Below, piece after piece: positions 55,001 through 64,000 of a stretch of DNA of 64,000 nucleotides. The notes below the pieces were generated by a model that ran no database searches, had not been told where the DNA came from, and saw only the letters and a program-made list of their open reading frames with translations. The stretch is from assembly GCF_041296385.1 (NCBI RefSeq), contig NC_091022.1:23455967-23519966 (forward strand), written 5' to 3'. The position numbers and the translations under genes were made by a program. Each line of letters starts with the position of its first letter. Position 1 is the first letter of the stretch. Source of the stretch: Aphelocoma coerulescens (taxonomy: Eukaryota; Chordata; Aves; Passeriformes; Corvidae).

Positions 55001-55503
55001 AAGGTGATTGCAAAGACCAAAACAGACTGTGGTGGGGGAAATCCAAGGTCAGAAATATATTCACAAGCCTAACAATGGGGAAGCCCTGGTAAAATAAGCA
55101 GCCAAAAAGGACAGATACATTAGAAAAAGAAGGCATGCATAAAAGAGACAAAAATGTTAGTTTTCACTTATGCTGGTTTGTTAGTTTTTTGGGTTTTGTT
55201 TTGTTTTTTCGAAAAGAACCTAATAAGAAACTCAGACTAATGCTTGGCATTCCTTTTAGTATAGTTAAAATATTCTGAAAACTGGATTCTTTTATATTTC
55301 TATTTTATGCTGGCTAATTTAATGAAAAGAAAATCTTCCTTTAAAAGCTCTGGTGTAAATCATATGTCAGTGCAATCACCTGCTACTACCTTGTGTGTTG
55401 CTTGGTTTCTTACCTGTTTTCTACCAGGAAGTCTACCACATATTTCTTCAGACAGTAGAGATGGGCATCCATCAGCCCTGTTCTGATGTGCATTCTGGGG
55501 TGC
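6960..55503 (-). CDS. EIF2B3: EIF2B3, eIF2B gamma subunit, C-terminal part (7 coding exons, gene partial)
   Basis: This entry spans the visible part of the gene; each exon is listed separately. eIF2B is the decameric cytosolic guanine nucleotide exchange factor that reloads eIF2 with GTP. Gamma and epsilon form its catalytic subcomplex, and gamma itself has a nucleotidyltransferase-like N-terminal domain and a C-terminal left-handed beta-helix of hexapeptide repeats. The seven exons join in phase with AG acceptors and GT donors and give about 265 residues, against roughly 450 for the vertebrate protein. Landmarks matching the human protein as I remember it include [67 protein letters not shown] and the C-terminal end EQLMEI followed by stop. 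No frameshift or internal stop is present. The N-terminal exons lie past the right edge. Identification is by recalled family sequence, not by a search. Confidence 0.96.
8757..8951. repeat. Diverged tandem repeat, about three copies of 65 bases
   Basis: Three consecutive segments (about 8757-8822, 8823-8886 and 8887-8951) share a pattern: CTTTGCCAA-like start, CTCAAA, CC..C(T/A)G.AGC, and a closing CCTC/CCC block. The copies have diverged considerably and pair best between the second and third. The repetition also shows in the minus-strand translation as LRYIGK and LRYLGK. It looks like an old minisatellite without coding constraint. Confidence 0.55.
9333..9430 (-). repeat. MIR SINE remnant
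   Basis: TTTTACAGATGGGGAAACC, then AAGGCAGCAGTGAG and later CAGCCAAAGCCACATGG, follow the reverse complement of the MIR core as remembered (TTTTACAGATGAGGAAACTGAGGC, then GCCCAAGGTCACACAGC). MIR elements are ancient tRNA-derived SINEs that survive as worn copies in amniotes. The ends are approximate. Confidence 0.65.
10638..10695 (+). repeat. 58-base uninterrupted polypurine tract
   Basis: Every base from 10638 to 10695 is A or G, first GGAGGGG-type units and then long A runs. Such tracts can adopt triplex (H-DNA) structures and often vary in length between individuals. A 12-base perfect palindrome GGGCCTAGGCCC follows at 10699-10710. Confidence 0.9.
13829..13880 (+). repeat. 26-base tandem duplication
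   Basis: Two adjacent 26-base units, each starting TTGAAGAA and ending GCTTTACC, differ at two positions (A/G and C/T). This is a recent small duplication in the last EIF2B3 intron. Confidence 0.9.
16195..16313 (+). mobile_element. CR1 LINE 3' fragment
   Basis: GGTTTAATGGTAGACTTGG, then GGTTGGACATGATGATAT, CTTTTCCAACCTAAATGATT and CTGTGA form the standard 3' end of bird CR1 in sense orientation. It is a truncated, non-coding copy. The left end is uncertain. Confidence 0.85.
17460..17563 (-). CDS. EIF2B3: EIF2B3 coding exon, end of beta-helix
   Basis: This 104-base exon has a TTGTAG acceptor and a GTAAGT donor. It completes a split glycine codon and encodes [34 protein letters not shown] and the first base of an alanine codon. 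Human eIF2B gamma has [20 protein letters not shown] and LIGSGQRIEAKAK here. This was the clearest identifying exon in the window. Confidence 0.97.
20416..20459 (+). repeat. A-rich minisatellite, (A8-13 G)4
   Basis: Four runs of eight to thirteen A residues are each closed by a single G. This is simple-sequence DNA, possibly grown from a poly(A) tract. No retroposed gene body is recognisable beside it. Confidence 0.95.
20687..20708. repeat. TG/CA inverted repeat
   Basis: A TGTGTGTGTG arm is followed by a short CATA turn and a CACACACA arm. The sequence can form a hairpin or left-handed DNA. It is a simple repeat without gene context. Confidence 0.85.
26935..27372 (-). mobile_element. CR1 LINE, 3' untranslated part, antisense on plus strand
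   Basis: The plus strand reads TTGGGTTGGAAGGGACCTTT, then ATGAGCAGGGACATC, CTTCCAGGGATTAAGCAG, CAGCAAACAATTTCTTCCTT, AGCCCTTGTCCTGTTGCA and GTGCTCCAGCCCTCTGAT. This is the reverse complement of the 3' region of chicken-type CR1, so the element lies on the minus strand, the sense orientation of EIF2B3. It is 5' truncated and dead. Confidence 0.93.
27373..27505. mobile_element. Adjacent CR1-related fragment
   Basis: AATGAGGCAAAAAAAGTGG, GAGTACCTCAGCCTTCTCCT and ACCAGTTTGCCAGCCCTGC resemble an internal CR1 segment common in bird genomes. It directly abuts the 3' CR1 piece at 26935-27372. It may be part of the same insertion with an internal deletion. Assignment is from memory and the limits are approximate. 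Confidence 0.5.
31310..31458 (-). CDS. EIF2B3: EIF2B3 coding exon, beta-helix hexapeptide repeats
   Basis: This 149-base exon has a CCCTAG acceptor and a GTAGGT donor. It begins [20 protein letters not shown], continues [19 protein letters not shown] and ends VTIEE plus two bases of a glycine codon. The regular spacing of I/V every six residues ([30 protein letters not shown]) is the signature of the left-handed beta-helix found in eIF2B gamma and epsilon. It matches the human exon at most positions. Confidence 0.96.
31459..32165 (-). other. EIF2B3: EIF2B3 intron (707 bases)
   Basis: A short intron with consensus GT and AG ends. Overlapping open frames at about 31706-32096 on both strands are chance frames within it. 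No repeat or RNA gene was recognised. Confidence 0.85.
32166..32243 (-). CDS. EIF2B3: EIF2B3 coding exon
   Basis: This 78-base exon of exactly 26 codons (phase 0 at both ends) lies between a TTCAG acceptor and a GTAAG donor. It encodes [20 protein letters not shown] and then ITDRGM. The human protein reads VPKLLSAL..EEPPVHSSAQ at this place. The segment joins the transferase-like domain to the beta-helix. Because the length is a multiple of three, skipping this exon would keep the frame. Confidence 0.94.
32244..36205 (-). other. EIF2B3: EIF2B3 intron (4.0 kb)
   Basis: Ordinary intron sequence with a 32-base tandem duplication at 35853. Open frames near 32.4-32.7 kb and 33.0-33.5 kb match no protein I recognise. 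Confidence 0.85.
35853..35915 (+). repeat. 32/31-base tandem duplication
   Basis: Two adjacent units each start CATTGATTAAATGAGCTA and end TTC. The second lacks one A and has one C to T change. It is a small recent duplication in an intron. Confidence 0.9.
36206..36399 (-). CDS. EIF2B3: EIF2B3 coding exon
   Basis: This 194-base exon runs from a CTCCAG acceptor to a GTGAGG donor. It encodes the remainder of a split aspartate codon, then [20 protein letters not shown], a divergent linker, and [14 protein letters not shown] followed by [12 protein letters not shown]. Both ends match the human protein closely. The middle (around [13 protein letters not shown]) is poorly conserved against the human sequence I recall. 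It ends in phase 0, in agreement with the next exon. Confidence 0.95.
36400..37041 (-). other. EIF2B3: EIF2B3 intron (642 bases)
   Basis: A short intron with consensus splice ends, largely occupied in its middle by a MIR-like remnant (about 36590-36715). No other feature was seen. Confidence 0.85.
36590..36715 (-). repeat. MIR SINE remnant
   Basis: TTGCCCAAGGTCACACAAGG, followed by GAGATCCTGTCCAGTTCCCA and GTGCAGGGTG, is the reverse complement of the MIR core and its 5' part. The sequence between is worn. The ends are approximate. Confidence 0.65.
37042..37172 (-). CDS. EIF2B3: EIF2B3 coding exon
   Basis: This 131-base exon has a CCCCAG acceptor and a GTCAGT donor. It completes the split arginine codon and then encodes [21 protein letters not shown] charged linker follows ([20 protein letters not shown]), ending at ASL with one base of an aspartate codon left over. 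The [14 protein letters not shown] motif is strongly conserved in vertebrate eIF2B gamma. The acidic and lysine-rich linker that follows is the usual variable stretch of this protein. Confidence 0.95.
38955..38990. other. Intronic CpG micro-island
   Basis: About 36 bases are almost entirely G and C, with roughly nine CpGs and a GCGGCCGC octamer, and are surrounded by AT-rich intron. No open frame or splice signal makes sense of it. It could be a tiny unmethylated regulatory spot, an alternative start site, or an assembly or cloning artefact. Confidence 0.5.
46093..46535 (+). mobile_element. CR1 LINE 3' fragment, sense on plus strand
   Basis: CTGGGTTTGTTCAGCCTTGAG, AGAAGGCTTTGAGGGAATCT, AGAGATTTTCAAAACTCAAC, GGAGGTTGGACTAGATTCTG and TATTTCTATGATTCTATAAT are the ordered 3' part of bird CR1, ending in the ATTCTATG octamer family. 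It is truncated at the 5' end and has no intact reading frame. It lies antisense to EIF2B3. Confidence 0.93.
52500..52580 (-). repeat. Possible MIR SINE remnant
   Basis: AGAAGAGGAAACAAGTGCAT, then AGAAAAATCAAAGGATCTGT and ACCACAAAGCAAGGCAGTGA, resemble the reverse complement of MIR (GATGAGGAAACTGAGGCATA, then CACACAGCAAGTCAGTGG). The copy is diverged, so this is a moderate call. Confidence 0.45.
55414..55503 (-). CDS. EIF2B3: EIF2B3 coding exon (first one visible in transcript order)
   Basis: This 90-base exon lies between a TTCCAG acceptor and a GTAAG donor. It starts in phase: one base completes a codon begun in the previous, unseen exon, and two bases carry over to the next. It encodes [20 protein letters not shown], then YVVDFLVEN and a split arginine codon. 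The human counterpart, as I remember it, reads [20 protein letters not shown]. This is the late part of the nucleotidyltransferase-like domain. The preceding intron continues beyond the right end of the window. Confidence 0.95.
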
Positions 55504-57624
55504 CTGGAAAAGAATAAAAAAGGGAAATCATGGAGCTTTTGCATGGCTGTTTACAAGAGCTTGTCTTTGCAATGAGGTCAGGGGATAGTGACAAGTGTGC
55601 AAAGGTCTGTTCCTTTCCATCTACTGTTGGATTGCCAGAAGAGAAGAGCTCAGGGTGCCATTATAGGGCTGTGTCTATAAACTTACACCTGCTGGCCCTG
55701 GGCTGATTTGCTGCAAAAGAAAACACCTCTTCCAAGGAGTCATTACTCCTGCTACATCTTCTCATGTAAGTGGAAATTGCACATTACTGGGCAGGAAGCC
55801 AAAGTAATGGGCCCAGAGTGCTAGAAGTTACAGTGGGTAATGTCAGGGTACAATAATTCAAAGCTTCTGGCTAAGTGCCTGCCTTAATATATATGCAAGG
55901 CTGGGCATGTTCTGCTAGCAAACACAACAACACTACTGTATTTTCTCCAACACTTCCTGGAGGGGAAGAGGGGAAGGAGATGGGGTCTGCTCATCTTTCC
56001 TACACTACACATTACAAATGATTGCCACAGCTCAATTACAAAGCATTTGGCTATCCAGCCCAGTAAGGTGGGAAAGATCAGTAAAACTCCCACTCATCCT
56101 AAGACAAACAATGGCAAACAGGGAAGTCTGCTTTCAGAGCAGTGGCAGGTTAATATTTCAGAACCTCAGGAATCTCTGGTAGCTTCAAAATTTTAAGAAC
56201 AAACTTTAAATCATGAAGACTCATTGACTGCTTCTATTGCTTCTCTTTATGTTTTCTCTGTTCTTGGATAATGGAAATCCTTTTTGGAACCTGTCTCAAA
56301 CCAGCTAGATATTTTAGGCCAGTATTACTTTCCCTTCCACAAATCTGTGGCCTCATTTGAGAGCATTCTGGCTGTCTGAACACTTGCCACTAGTTCTCAG
56401 AACAGAACAGCCACAAGAGTATTTAGCCTGCAGATTAAAAAGACAAAACACAGCAACAGGCAGGGACTATGCTGAGCTGTTCAAGACATCCATAACTGCA
56501 CTCACAGTCAGAGGCTATTAAGGAGAGAAATTTCACTCCATACCTGAAATTGTCTCTGTATTCATTTTTCTTCCTTTGATGTCAGGATTTCATAATTAAG
56601 TTTGAATGAACATATTTTATCAGTGTACTCTATCCAACTTAGTTTGCTTATTCCAGAACATGCTAAAGTCAGATGTTTGTGATCATGATCACTTTTATTA
56701 TGTAGTTAGCTCAGCAGAAGGATCACTCACAAATTGGGCATGCATATATATATATAAATAGTAAACCAATACTATCACAACAAATACTTAGTAACACCAA
56801 AGCTACCAAGAACATCAGGTGTTCTAGTAAGCCATTTTTCAGTCCATTTCTCAATTAATACCTTGAACTACTAAAGTATTTAAGTCTTAGCATTTCATGA
56901 CTTATGTGGCATTTCTCAAGCATGCCATTCAAGCTATGCATATTTTTGACTATAACAAAATCCTTTAAGTCCCATTTGCAAAGGAAAGCTCCTATAATAG
57001 TAGTACAACACTTTGCAGTGAAGTATGTGGTACTAGAAAATGATATATGCACTTTCAGTAGATTACTTCAATAACTAAACATGAGCTCACCTAGAAATGC
57101 TCCAGTACTGATGTTATCAGTGGCCCAGATGTTGCTGTGGAAGGCAGCCCAAATAGCAATGTTCCTTATGCAAAGAGGATAGGGAATCCACTAATTTTAA
57201 TGAGATCTTGCAGTTGGAAGTCACCAGATTCCCTCCTGCTTTGCATCCTGAGAACAGTTTCCACATTTTGTGTATGTATGAGAGGGAGAAATTTCCTATC
57301 TTCCCTGAGAAAGGTTCCTTTGTATTTATGTAACAAATATAATAGTTTACTGGGAAAACTAACAAACAATGGAACAAGGCAACAGACATGTAAAAATACA
57401 GAAATGGATGCAACATGGGAAGGAGAGGCAAAAATGGGAGGAAAAAAATCTAATTCTTAACTTGAAGATGACGAACAAGACAAAATTTCTTTAGTGCCAG
57501 AATGCCAGTTTTTTCTCTTCCTATTCAAGATCTTTCATATACCCTGTTAAACACCAGACAGGGGAAGGCTGCAGCGGCTAGGCATCAAGCAAGGGTGTAA
57601 AACAGGAACTCCTCAGTAAATGCT

Positions 57625-57735
57625 GGTTCTGTCGCCAGTGTCTGTGTGGCTCTGACACATGCAGTCTCCCCACCTGCAAACTGGAATAACTCTATTTAGC
57701 TACACCACAGGACACTGAGGATTTGTGGGCTGAAG
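57625..57735 (+). repeat. Possible MIR SINE remnant
   Basis: GTGTGGCTCTGACACATGCA, CTCCCCACCTGCAAACTGG, AATAACTCTATTTAGCTACA and GGACACTGAGGATTTGTG follow the order of the MIR middle and 3' part (TGTGTGACCTTGGGCA, CTCATCTGTAAAATGGGGAT, TACCTCA, TTGTGAGGATTAAAT). The copy is diverged. Confidence 0.5.
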
Positions 57736-60339
57736 TTTGTATCCGCATGCAAGCATTGTACCAAGTTTTTCTGTAGCTAAGCAACTTTGCTATTAAGTTA
57801 TACAAAATCAGTGCAAGTGGACAAATAGAAACACAGTGCTATCTCAGCTCCTCCATCCCACACAAAAAAAAACCCCACAAAACCCAGCCAGACAACAAGA
57901 TGTACTGAAACACCAGTCTGAGTTAGCTTTCAATGTAAAATATACTAACAATAATGGAACATCATGCTGGACAAGAGGGAGGTCCCACAATGAAATCCTC
58001 TGAAATACAGACCACCTAAGTGATTTGCAACAGAATAGTCCCATAGATTAATATTATAATCACAGCTTCAAAGGTCAAACAGGCAAGTTTGGGCACATGC
58101 ATAAACAAAGCTGTGATTTCTGTAAACCAGACTCACGGAGAGAATAGCCACACTAAACCAGACTGATAAGAGTACTCTATCATAACAAGCCACTAAAGAT
58201 GATGTTAATTTTCATTGACTAGTACTTAAACCAGTTTATCTTCAGGTAAAAGCAAAGGAACCAAATAATCTAACAGATAACAGCAAACCCCATCACCATT
58301 TCAAATGAGCATCTGGTTACTAATATCGAGAGCCACACTCCAGTCTCATGCCTCTGATCTCCCACTCCATCAACTAATCTTTACAGCATATGAAAAATGA
58401 GCCTGTCCCAAGGAACAGCTGATACAGAGAGAATCAAATAACAAACAATGCAGAAGCTGATGCACCTAGACTTATTGCTCTGGGGGAGATAATACAGAAG
58501 GCTTTTAATTATATCATCAAAGCAAGGGAGAAGGTACTAGGAGGGGCTGGCTGCAGATGGTTAAGTGTTAATGAAAGCCGGGTTGGGTGGTTTATCAAAA
58601 GAAAAAGACTGGATATGTATCTGAGAGGGTCACCCTTGAGATGAAAGTTGCAACAGCCATTGTTGGAGCTCTTTAATGAGGGAGGAATGTCAAATGTGTA
58701 CCCTGTAAGAATCATACCAATTACTAAATGAACTTCGGTTCAATCTAGCAAATGTAATCAAGCACAAGTCATTAAAATACATGGTAAAACTCCCTTTGGT
58801 GCTGCCACTATAGTGTCTGTTACTGTCTGTGCTCCCGTGCAAGGGAGGGGGCTGCTCCCAGTTACAAGCTCTGTGTGTTAACTGATGGCAGATTTTAGTC
58901 CTAATGATGAGGCACGGAGGGCTCCCTGGCAGAAAGTCGACAATGAGAAGGCTAGGAGAGATCTGTGGAGAAGTCAGGGAAAGATCAGCAATTAAAAGAG
59001 CAATTTCAAAGAATGTAATTTAATGTGTAAAATTAGCTTTTATTAGCACATAATTCCACAAAATCCTGACTCAGGATGAGAGAGCATAAAGGTCTGCAAG
59101 AGTCCTTAGAAAGGTCTGTGCCTGTAATTCCTGACACGCCATTGTGAAATAATAAGCAGTACTAACAGGATTGATGCATGCCTCATACATGGCATTGCTT
59201 TGAAAGTGGAGCCCAGAGCTTTTCTTTCCCTGATAACCCTCCTCAGGATTTCCTCCCTCAGGGAAATCAACCACTGATAGAGCAAACTTCCCTTGTTTAA
59301 AGGCAAAAAGTCGGACAATTGTTTCAACTGTAAACTAATTAAGAGAGATTACCACCAAGAGCTGGAGGTTCCAACCAGCTCCATACTCCCACTGACAGTG
59401 TGATAATGCCAGGCTGGGGTCAAAATCATAAATCTGAAGGGAGCACACACAATGCTTAAAGCCAAAAAGCCTCTCTACTAAGCATGGGATATTGCCACAT
59501 TAACCTCACCACCTCACAAATAAACTAGCTGAGAAAGAGAAATCCCATGGCCTCTTTCCCTTTAACTTCATACAGCTGTTGATGGAAAATATGAAGGTCT
59601 TTAAATAAGTTCAAGGACCTGAGGCTGTCCGTACTCTAACACTAATCCAAGCAATGACACAATAAAAATCTAATCATACTTGCAATTAACCTGGCTCCTA
59701 AACTGATACCTGAATTACATCCATCGTGGGCTGATGGGGTATTAGTTCATCTTCCTCCCCGTTCTTCCAAAGTAAATAAATAACAACATGCTAAGTGCAA
59801 ACTACGCATTCCACACTTGCATCTTTTTTAACTAACGGCATGTAGCTCACAGTCCATATAGCCAAACACTCTATCACATTCTTCCTATCCCCCACACCAC
59901 AAACCGTGCTCTCGCATGAAGCAGTGCGTGGTCCAGTTCAAACACAGTGCTGACCCCTGCCTGTCTGCAAGAACGTGGTGCTCTCGTGTTGATACAAAGC
60001 CAGTGTACAGATCAACATGAAGAGAAGTCTCACAGCAAAAGCTGCCAGACCACCTTTAATGTCTCAAGCATTCCTGCTTTTAAAGGAAAAAAAAATAATC
60101 CCTAAATCGCATTGCTCATTTACGGGACAGCTCTTGGCTGTAAACTCACTAATAATAAAAGACCACTGTTACACTGGCTCTTCAAAAATCCCAGACACCT
60201 TATGACCTTAATTTTTTTTAAATTTTTTACACAGTGCTTTTGGCCAAAAAGATCCCAAAGCACTTAGCCAAATGAATGTCCCCACTGTATGCCGGGGCTC
60301 CTTTGCCCACCGGTGAAATGCTGCCACCTCTGGGCTGCA

Positions 60340-60392
60340 GAGCCGCGGTGGCGGCGCCGGCCGGGCCCCCCCGCGCCCCTCGATCGCCGCTG
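60340..60392. other. Intronic CpG micro-island
   Basis: A 53-base segment of nearly pure G and C with many CpGs (words such as GCCGCGG, GGCGGCGCCGGCCGGG and CGATCGCCG) lies inside AT-rich intron. Frames of about 90 codons on both strands are carried by this composition. It could be an intronic promoter or enhancer core. No exon was recognised. Confidence 0.5.
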
Positions 60393-63300
60393 CAGAGGAG
60401 GGTGTGCAGAGGGGAATCGGTGGATGCTGCTTCTTGGGTGGAACTCCTTCAGTTCTGGCTGAGGAACACCTCAGCAATGGGACCCCAAGAGTTCAAGACA
60501 GCACAGACTACTATGAGGTGTCTCCCAACACGTGCCTCGAGCCCTGCACGACCCTGACCTCCGTTTCCCTGCCCAGGGGCACCCCCTCACTGTTCCCCCC
60601 TCCCTCCAGTTTTGTAACAACCTTATTTAAAAAGACAGGAGGGCACGATGTGCTTTAGTCCCTTGAGGATCTGGCAAGGGAGGACAGGCCACTACAGCTC
60701 TGGTAACAACTACCCACCATGCATTCTCACAGCTGCTGCTGCTAAGCGAGACACTGCACCAGGAATGGGAAGTACTTTCCAAATGAAAATGTTTTATTGA
60801 TCTAGTGACCTAAGTTGCTCGAAAGCCTTCTGAATAATAAATATTTTTCACTTAAAACCTTCACCACATGCCATTTTTCTTTGTTGTACTACGTTATTAA
60901 TATACCCATGAGACTATAATACAAACTCTGAACCTACTTCTGACAAAAACATGCTGAAAACTTTTTGGTAAAGGAACTAACTTTCATTGAAAGCCAAAGA
61001 TTAAATAATTTTCTTTAATATAAAGAGTATAGGTTAGCAGTCAGAACTCAGGATTAATATTTGCTCAAGGTCAGTAATGGTTTACAATAAGCCAGTGTGA
61101 CCTCCCTGTAGAAAGAGTCATTTTCTTGGCAAGAACACTGTGTTTTAACGTTAACATCTCTTTTGACTTCGATGCTGAAGAGCAAGGGTGCCAATGGCTC
61201 TGCAGCCATCTCATCACATGAACCTATAAAAAATGTTTTTCTTTATCCTGTTTCAGCTTCCCCATATGAAAAGGAGAACAACAGTAATTCCTCACCCACC
61301 CCAAGTCCAAGGAGTGCTCCCCAGGGAGTGCATAGCCACGTCGCTGGCTGCACGTGCATCCCCCTGGGAGCACACCAGACACAGCTGCCTGTGAGAGCAC
61401 TTCCCTAAACTTGGTTCTAAGGGTCTTCTCTATCATACTGAGTGTGAACAGCTGTAGGAAATAACACAGGGGCCAGGCTGCCCACAAGGCTACCACTCCT
61501 TTTCTCTTTCCCTGTCACTGGAAAAACAGAGTTCATGCAAATATTTTATACTAGACACTTTTATACTAGATACTGTTCTGCTAGAATACCCTGATTACTA
61601 TGTAGAAACTGGGAAAGCAAAAGAGAGAGACCAAAATGATAATAAGCCTGGAGTTTGGTGTGAACAGAAGAGAATACACTGTGAAGGAGGGCGGGGACTG
61701 CCAGAGACATTATTAATAGGTTTTACCCTTGAGCTCTGGCAGCTACTTGTTCTATACACAGAGGAAAAGGATTAATCAAGCCTTGCACGTAAAGGTTCTT
61801 TCTATGGTCTGCCAAAATATTTAAAGGGCTATATACAAAGTGTAAGCCTTATTATTATACACATTCAGTGTAATCATCTTATGCTACAGTTAAGGCCAGG
61901 ATGACAATAAAGTAGATTATTGTGTGCTATAACCAATTCAATTCCAACACAACGGGACATGGCTTAGTCACTTAGTTCAGATCTGGTGTTTGAGCTTATT
62001 TTTCTTATGCTGGGCTAAACTGTGATTTAAGAGATTTAATTGAGCTTTGGGAAATGCTTTCTTTGCTGAAGAAGGAGAAAGAACTAAAAGTCTGCACCTG
62101 GCAACCCTAATCATTTCCAATTTTCAGCTCATTTTCCTTCCTACTTCATGGAAATTCACCTTAGTAAATAATTGTTCCTTAAAATCACCAGGGCTGAAAG
62201 GATGACAACACATCAGAGGAACAAGTTTCAAGAAAACAACAGAAGCTGGAGGATTGTATAGAGGCTACTGAAGAACAGCAGCTCCTGCTGATCCCTCCTA
62301 CATCAGTTCCCAAAGGGCTACGCAGTAGACATACGATATATTTTTTTAAATCAAATAATTACAGTAAATGCATGGGAAACAGTGAAACTGAGTAGTAGGT
62401 AAAAGCTGCAGGTCACTAGCAATATATAGCTTAAACACAGCAAGGCTGACACAATTTCGTCATGCCACTGGCCTGGACTCAACAACAAACAAAACTGTAC
62501 TTGGCAGCGTGAGCTTTGCTTGACAAGGCTCTAAAGACCTTCTGCACCTTCCAGGTGAGGTGGGTCCTACTTAGAATATATGATCTGCAAAATCTGAGAA
62601 TTTAAGGTAAGGGCACATACCTTTCGGCTACTAAAAATACATAGGCAAAAAGAAATTCTTCCTCCTCCAACCTTAAATTGCAAGTAAAAGCATAAGCAAA
62701 AAAACCCCTCCAAAGTTGAAATAACCATAAATGTTTCCCTTGTATTTCACAGAGCCCAGGAACAGAACAATTGAAGCTGTCACACATATCCTTGGGTTTC
62801 CCATTGTGAATTGCTGTCCAGGTACCTCATGAGAATCACCTACTTCTGCACCACCCGTTTATTAAAATTAAAAATCTCTCTTTAAACCTGTCACCATGCA
62901 CAGGCCATAGCTGATCACTCACTTCCCTTTGCTAGGATCTTTGCCTGACAAGTGAATGGGCTCTTCGGGATGGAAGGTGCACGTTTGTGAGTTCTTCTGT
63001 AGAAGATATCTGCATTCAAAACAGTTAAATTTCACCAGACTGAAGAACAACCTGACAAGAGCCTGATAGCAGGTCATTAGGGTTAGAAGGAAGAAGAGGA
63101 GAAGAAAGAAAAGACTACTTGTCAGACAAAGCAGCATCTGGCTCCCACCAAAACTTACAGTCTAGAAAGCAAGAAGACATGAACTTTGAGTCCAAAGATG
63201 GGAAAAATCTAAGTGTTATGGTTTAAATTACCAAAATCTACTCAAATCCAGCCCATGTAAATCTAGCTCTTCTGCCATAAACCTGGCAATGCTCATTGCC

Positions 63301-64000
63301 CTCATTTACTGTAAGTGAATTATACTTTGTTCCTGCTCCTTGAGGGTCTGTAGCTTCCTTAGCTGATGCTTTGACCTGTGGGTTTTTTCCATTTTCCCCT
63401 GGCAACTACTGCTTCTGCCTCAGTTTTGATTCACAATAAACTTTTACTGCTGTATCTACTCACATCTCAATTCCACTGGAACCTGGACACTTTAGCACTT
63501 GACACAGTAACCACTCTTCACACTGACAAGATCCCAACAATTGCAAGTGTCAAATATCTAATTACGTAATGAGAACAGCTTTATCTCAGAAATTAAAGTG
63601 GGCACAGAATTTGGCTCTGCTGCCACTGTGGAGGGAGCCTGGCTGTGACTGCCAGGATACAGGCTGCTCCACATCTCGGCAGTGCTGAAAGGGTACACAA
63701 AAGAAAAATACGTTAGAGGAAATTCTGCTAAGGAATCAGCACTCAGACTTCATGAATCCTGCTTCCCTACAGGAAAACAGAGGGGTTTCCTGGCTTGGTT
63801 ACACTGAAGTCATGACTCAGCCTGTGTATTCAGATACATCCTCATAGAAGGCTAGCTTGGATTTAAGGCAGCATCAACCTTGAGTCATGAGATTTCAGGA
63901 CAGTGAGAGCCATCAGAGCTTGGGGTATCACCAACTTTAGAGTATAGCCCAGTTCTGCAGTAGAAAAATACCCCAGGTGATAGGAAGATCACACAAGAAA

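Larger units (their letters stand above)
37173..55413 (-). other. EIF2B3: EIF2B3 intron (18.2 kb)
   Basis: The longest complete intron in the window. It contains a GC-rich micro-island at 38955, a sense CR1 copy at 46.1-46.5 kb, a MIR-like remnant near 52.5 kb and scattered A/T-rich simple sequence. The 106-148 codon open frames near 39.4, 45.8, 47.6 and 51.4 kb do not resemble known proteins. Confidence 0.85.
55504..64000 (-). other. EIF2B3: EIF2B3 intron, partial (continues past right edge)
   Basis: I looked for the next upstream exon, which should end in codons for GSILQK with two bases left over before the donor. I did not find it, so this intron is at least 8.5 kb. It contains a MIR-like copy near 57.7 kb, an AT-rich motif-dense block at 58.5-59.35 kb and a CpG micro-island at 60.34 kb. 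Confidence 0.75.

Noticed and set aside
62602..62787. 61-codon minus-strand frame with a GTATGT donor-like site after VFLVAER
   Set aside because: There is no match to the eIF2B gamma sequence expected before the exon at 55503, and the donor alone is weak evidence.
62919..63137. 72-codon minus-strand frame ending near a splice-like site, considered as the next upstream EIF2B3 exon
   Set aside because: The translation (ending HPEEPIHLSGKDPSKGK) does not match any eIF2B gamma segment and does not end in the required GSILQK-type codons in the right phase.

Overview
The window is vertebrate nuclear DNA and almost certainly avian. It holds one recognisable protein-coding gene broken into short exons with consensus splice sites. 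Its repeats are CR1 LINE copies of the bird type, including a 3' end in the ATTCTATG octamer family, plus a thin scatter of ancient MIR-like SINE remnants. I see no operon, prokaryotic gene, CRISPR array or intact transposon.

The gene is EIF2B3, the gamma subunit of the translation initiation factor eIF2B, on the minus strand. Seven coding exons, the C-terminal 265 or so residues, can be placed with exact splice junctions and unbroken reading phase. In transcript order they are 55503-55414, 37172-37042, 36399-36206, 32243-32166, 31458-31310, 17563-17460 and 7012-6960. The stop codon is at 6962-6960 and an AATAAA poly(A) signal is at 6815-6810. The exons encoding the N-terminal nucleotidyltransferase-like part lie beyond the right edge, and the intron leading to them runs off the window. 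The exons total about 0.8 kb, so introns make up most of the window.

Layout: 1-6789 is downstream flank. It has CpG-rich patches at the left edge and around 680-870, and no gene I can recognise. From memory, PTCH2 is the next gene downstream of EIF2B3 in human, on the same strand and only a few kb away. The left edge is therefore plausibly the 5' flank of an avian PTCH2. An exact GLI (Hedgehog effector) consensus 9-mer at 2462-2470 fits that reading, but this is inference. 6790-6959 is the EIF2B3 3' UTR. 7013-55413 holds six introns of about 10.4, 13.7, 0.7, 4.0, 0.6 and 18.2 kb, with CR1 and MIR remnants, simple repeats and small tandem duplications. 55504-64000 is part of a further intron, with a GC-rich micro-island near 60340 and a block rich in homeodomain- and SOX-like words near 58480-59350.

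I did not find an undescribed biological system. The most useful leads are the GLI-containing block near 2.4 kb and the two intronic CpG micro-islands. Many of the open frames in the window are long only because of GC-rich composition or chance.
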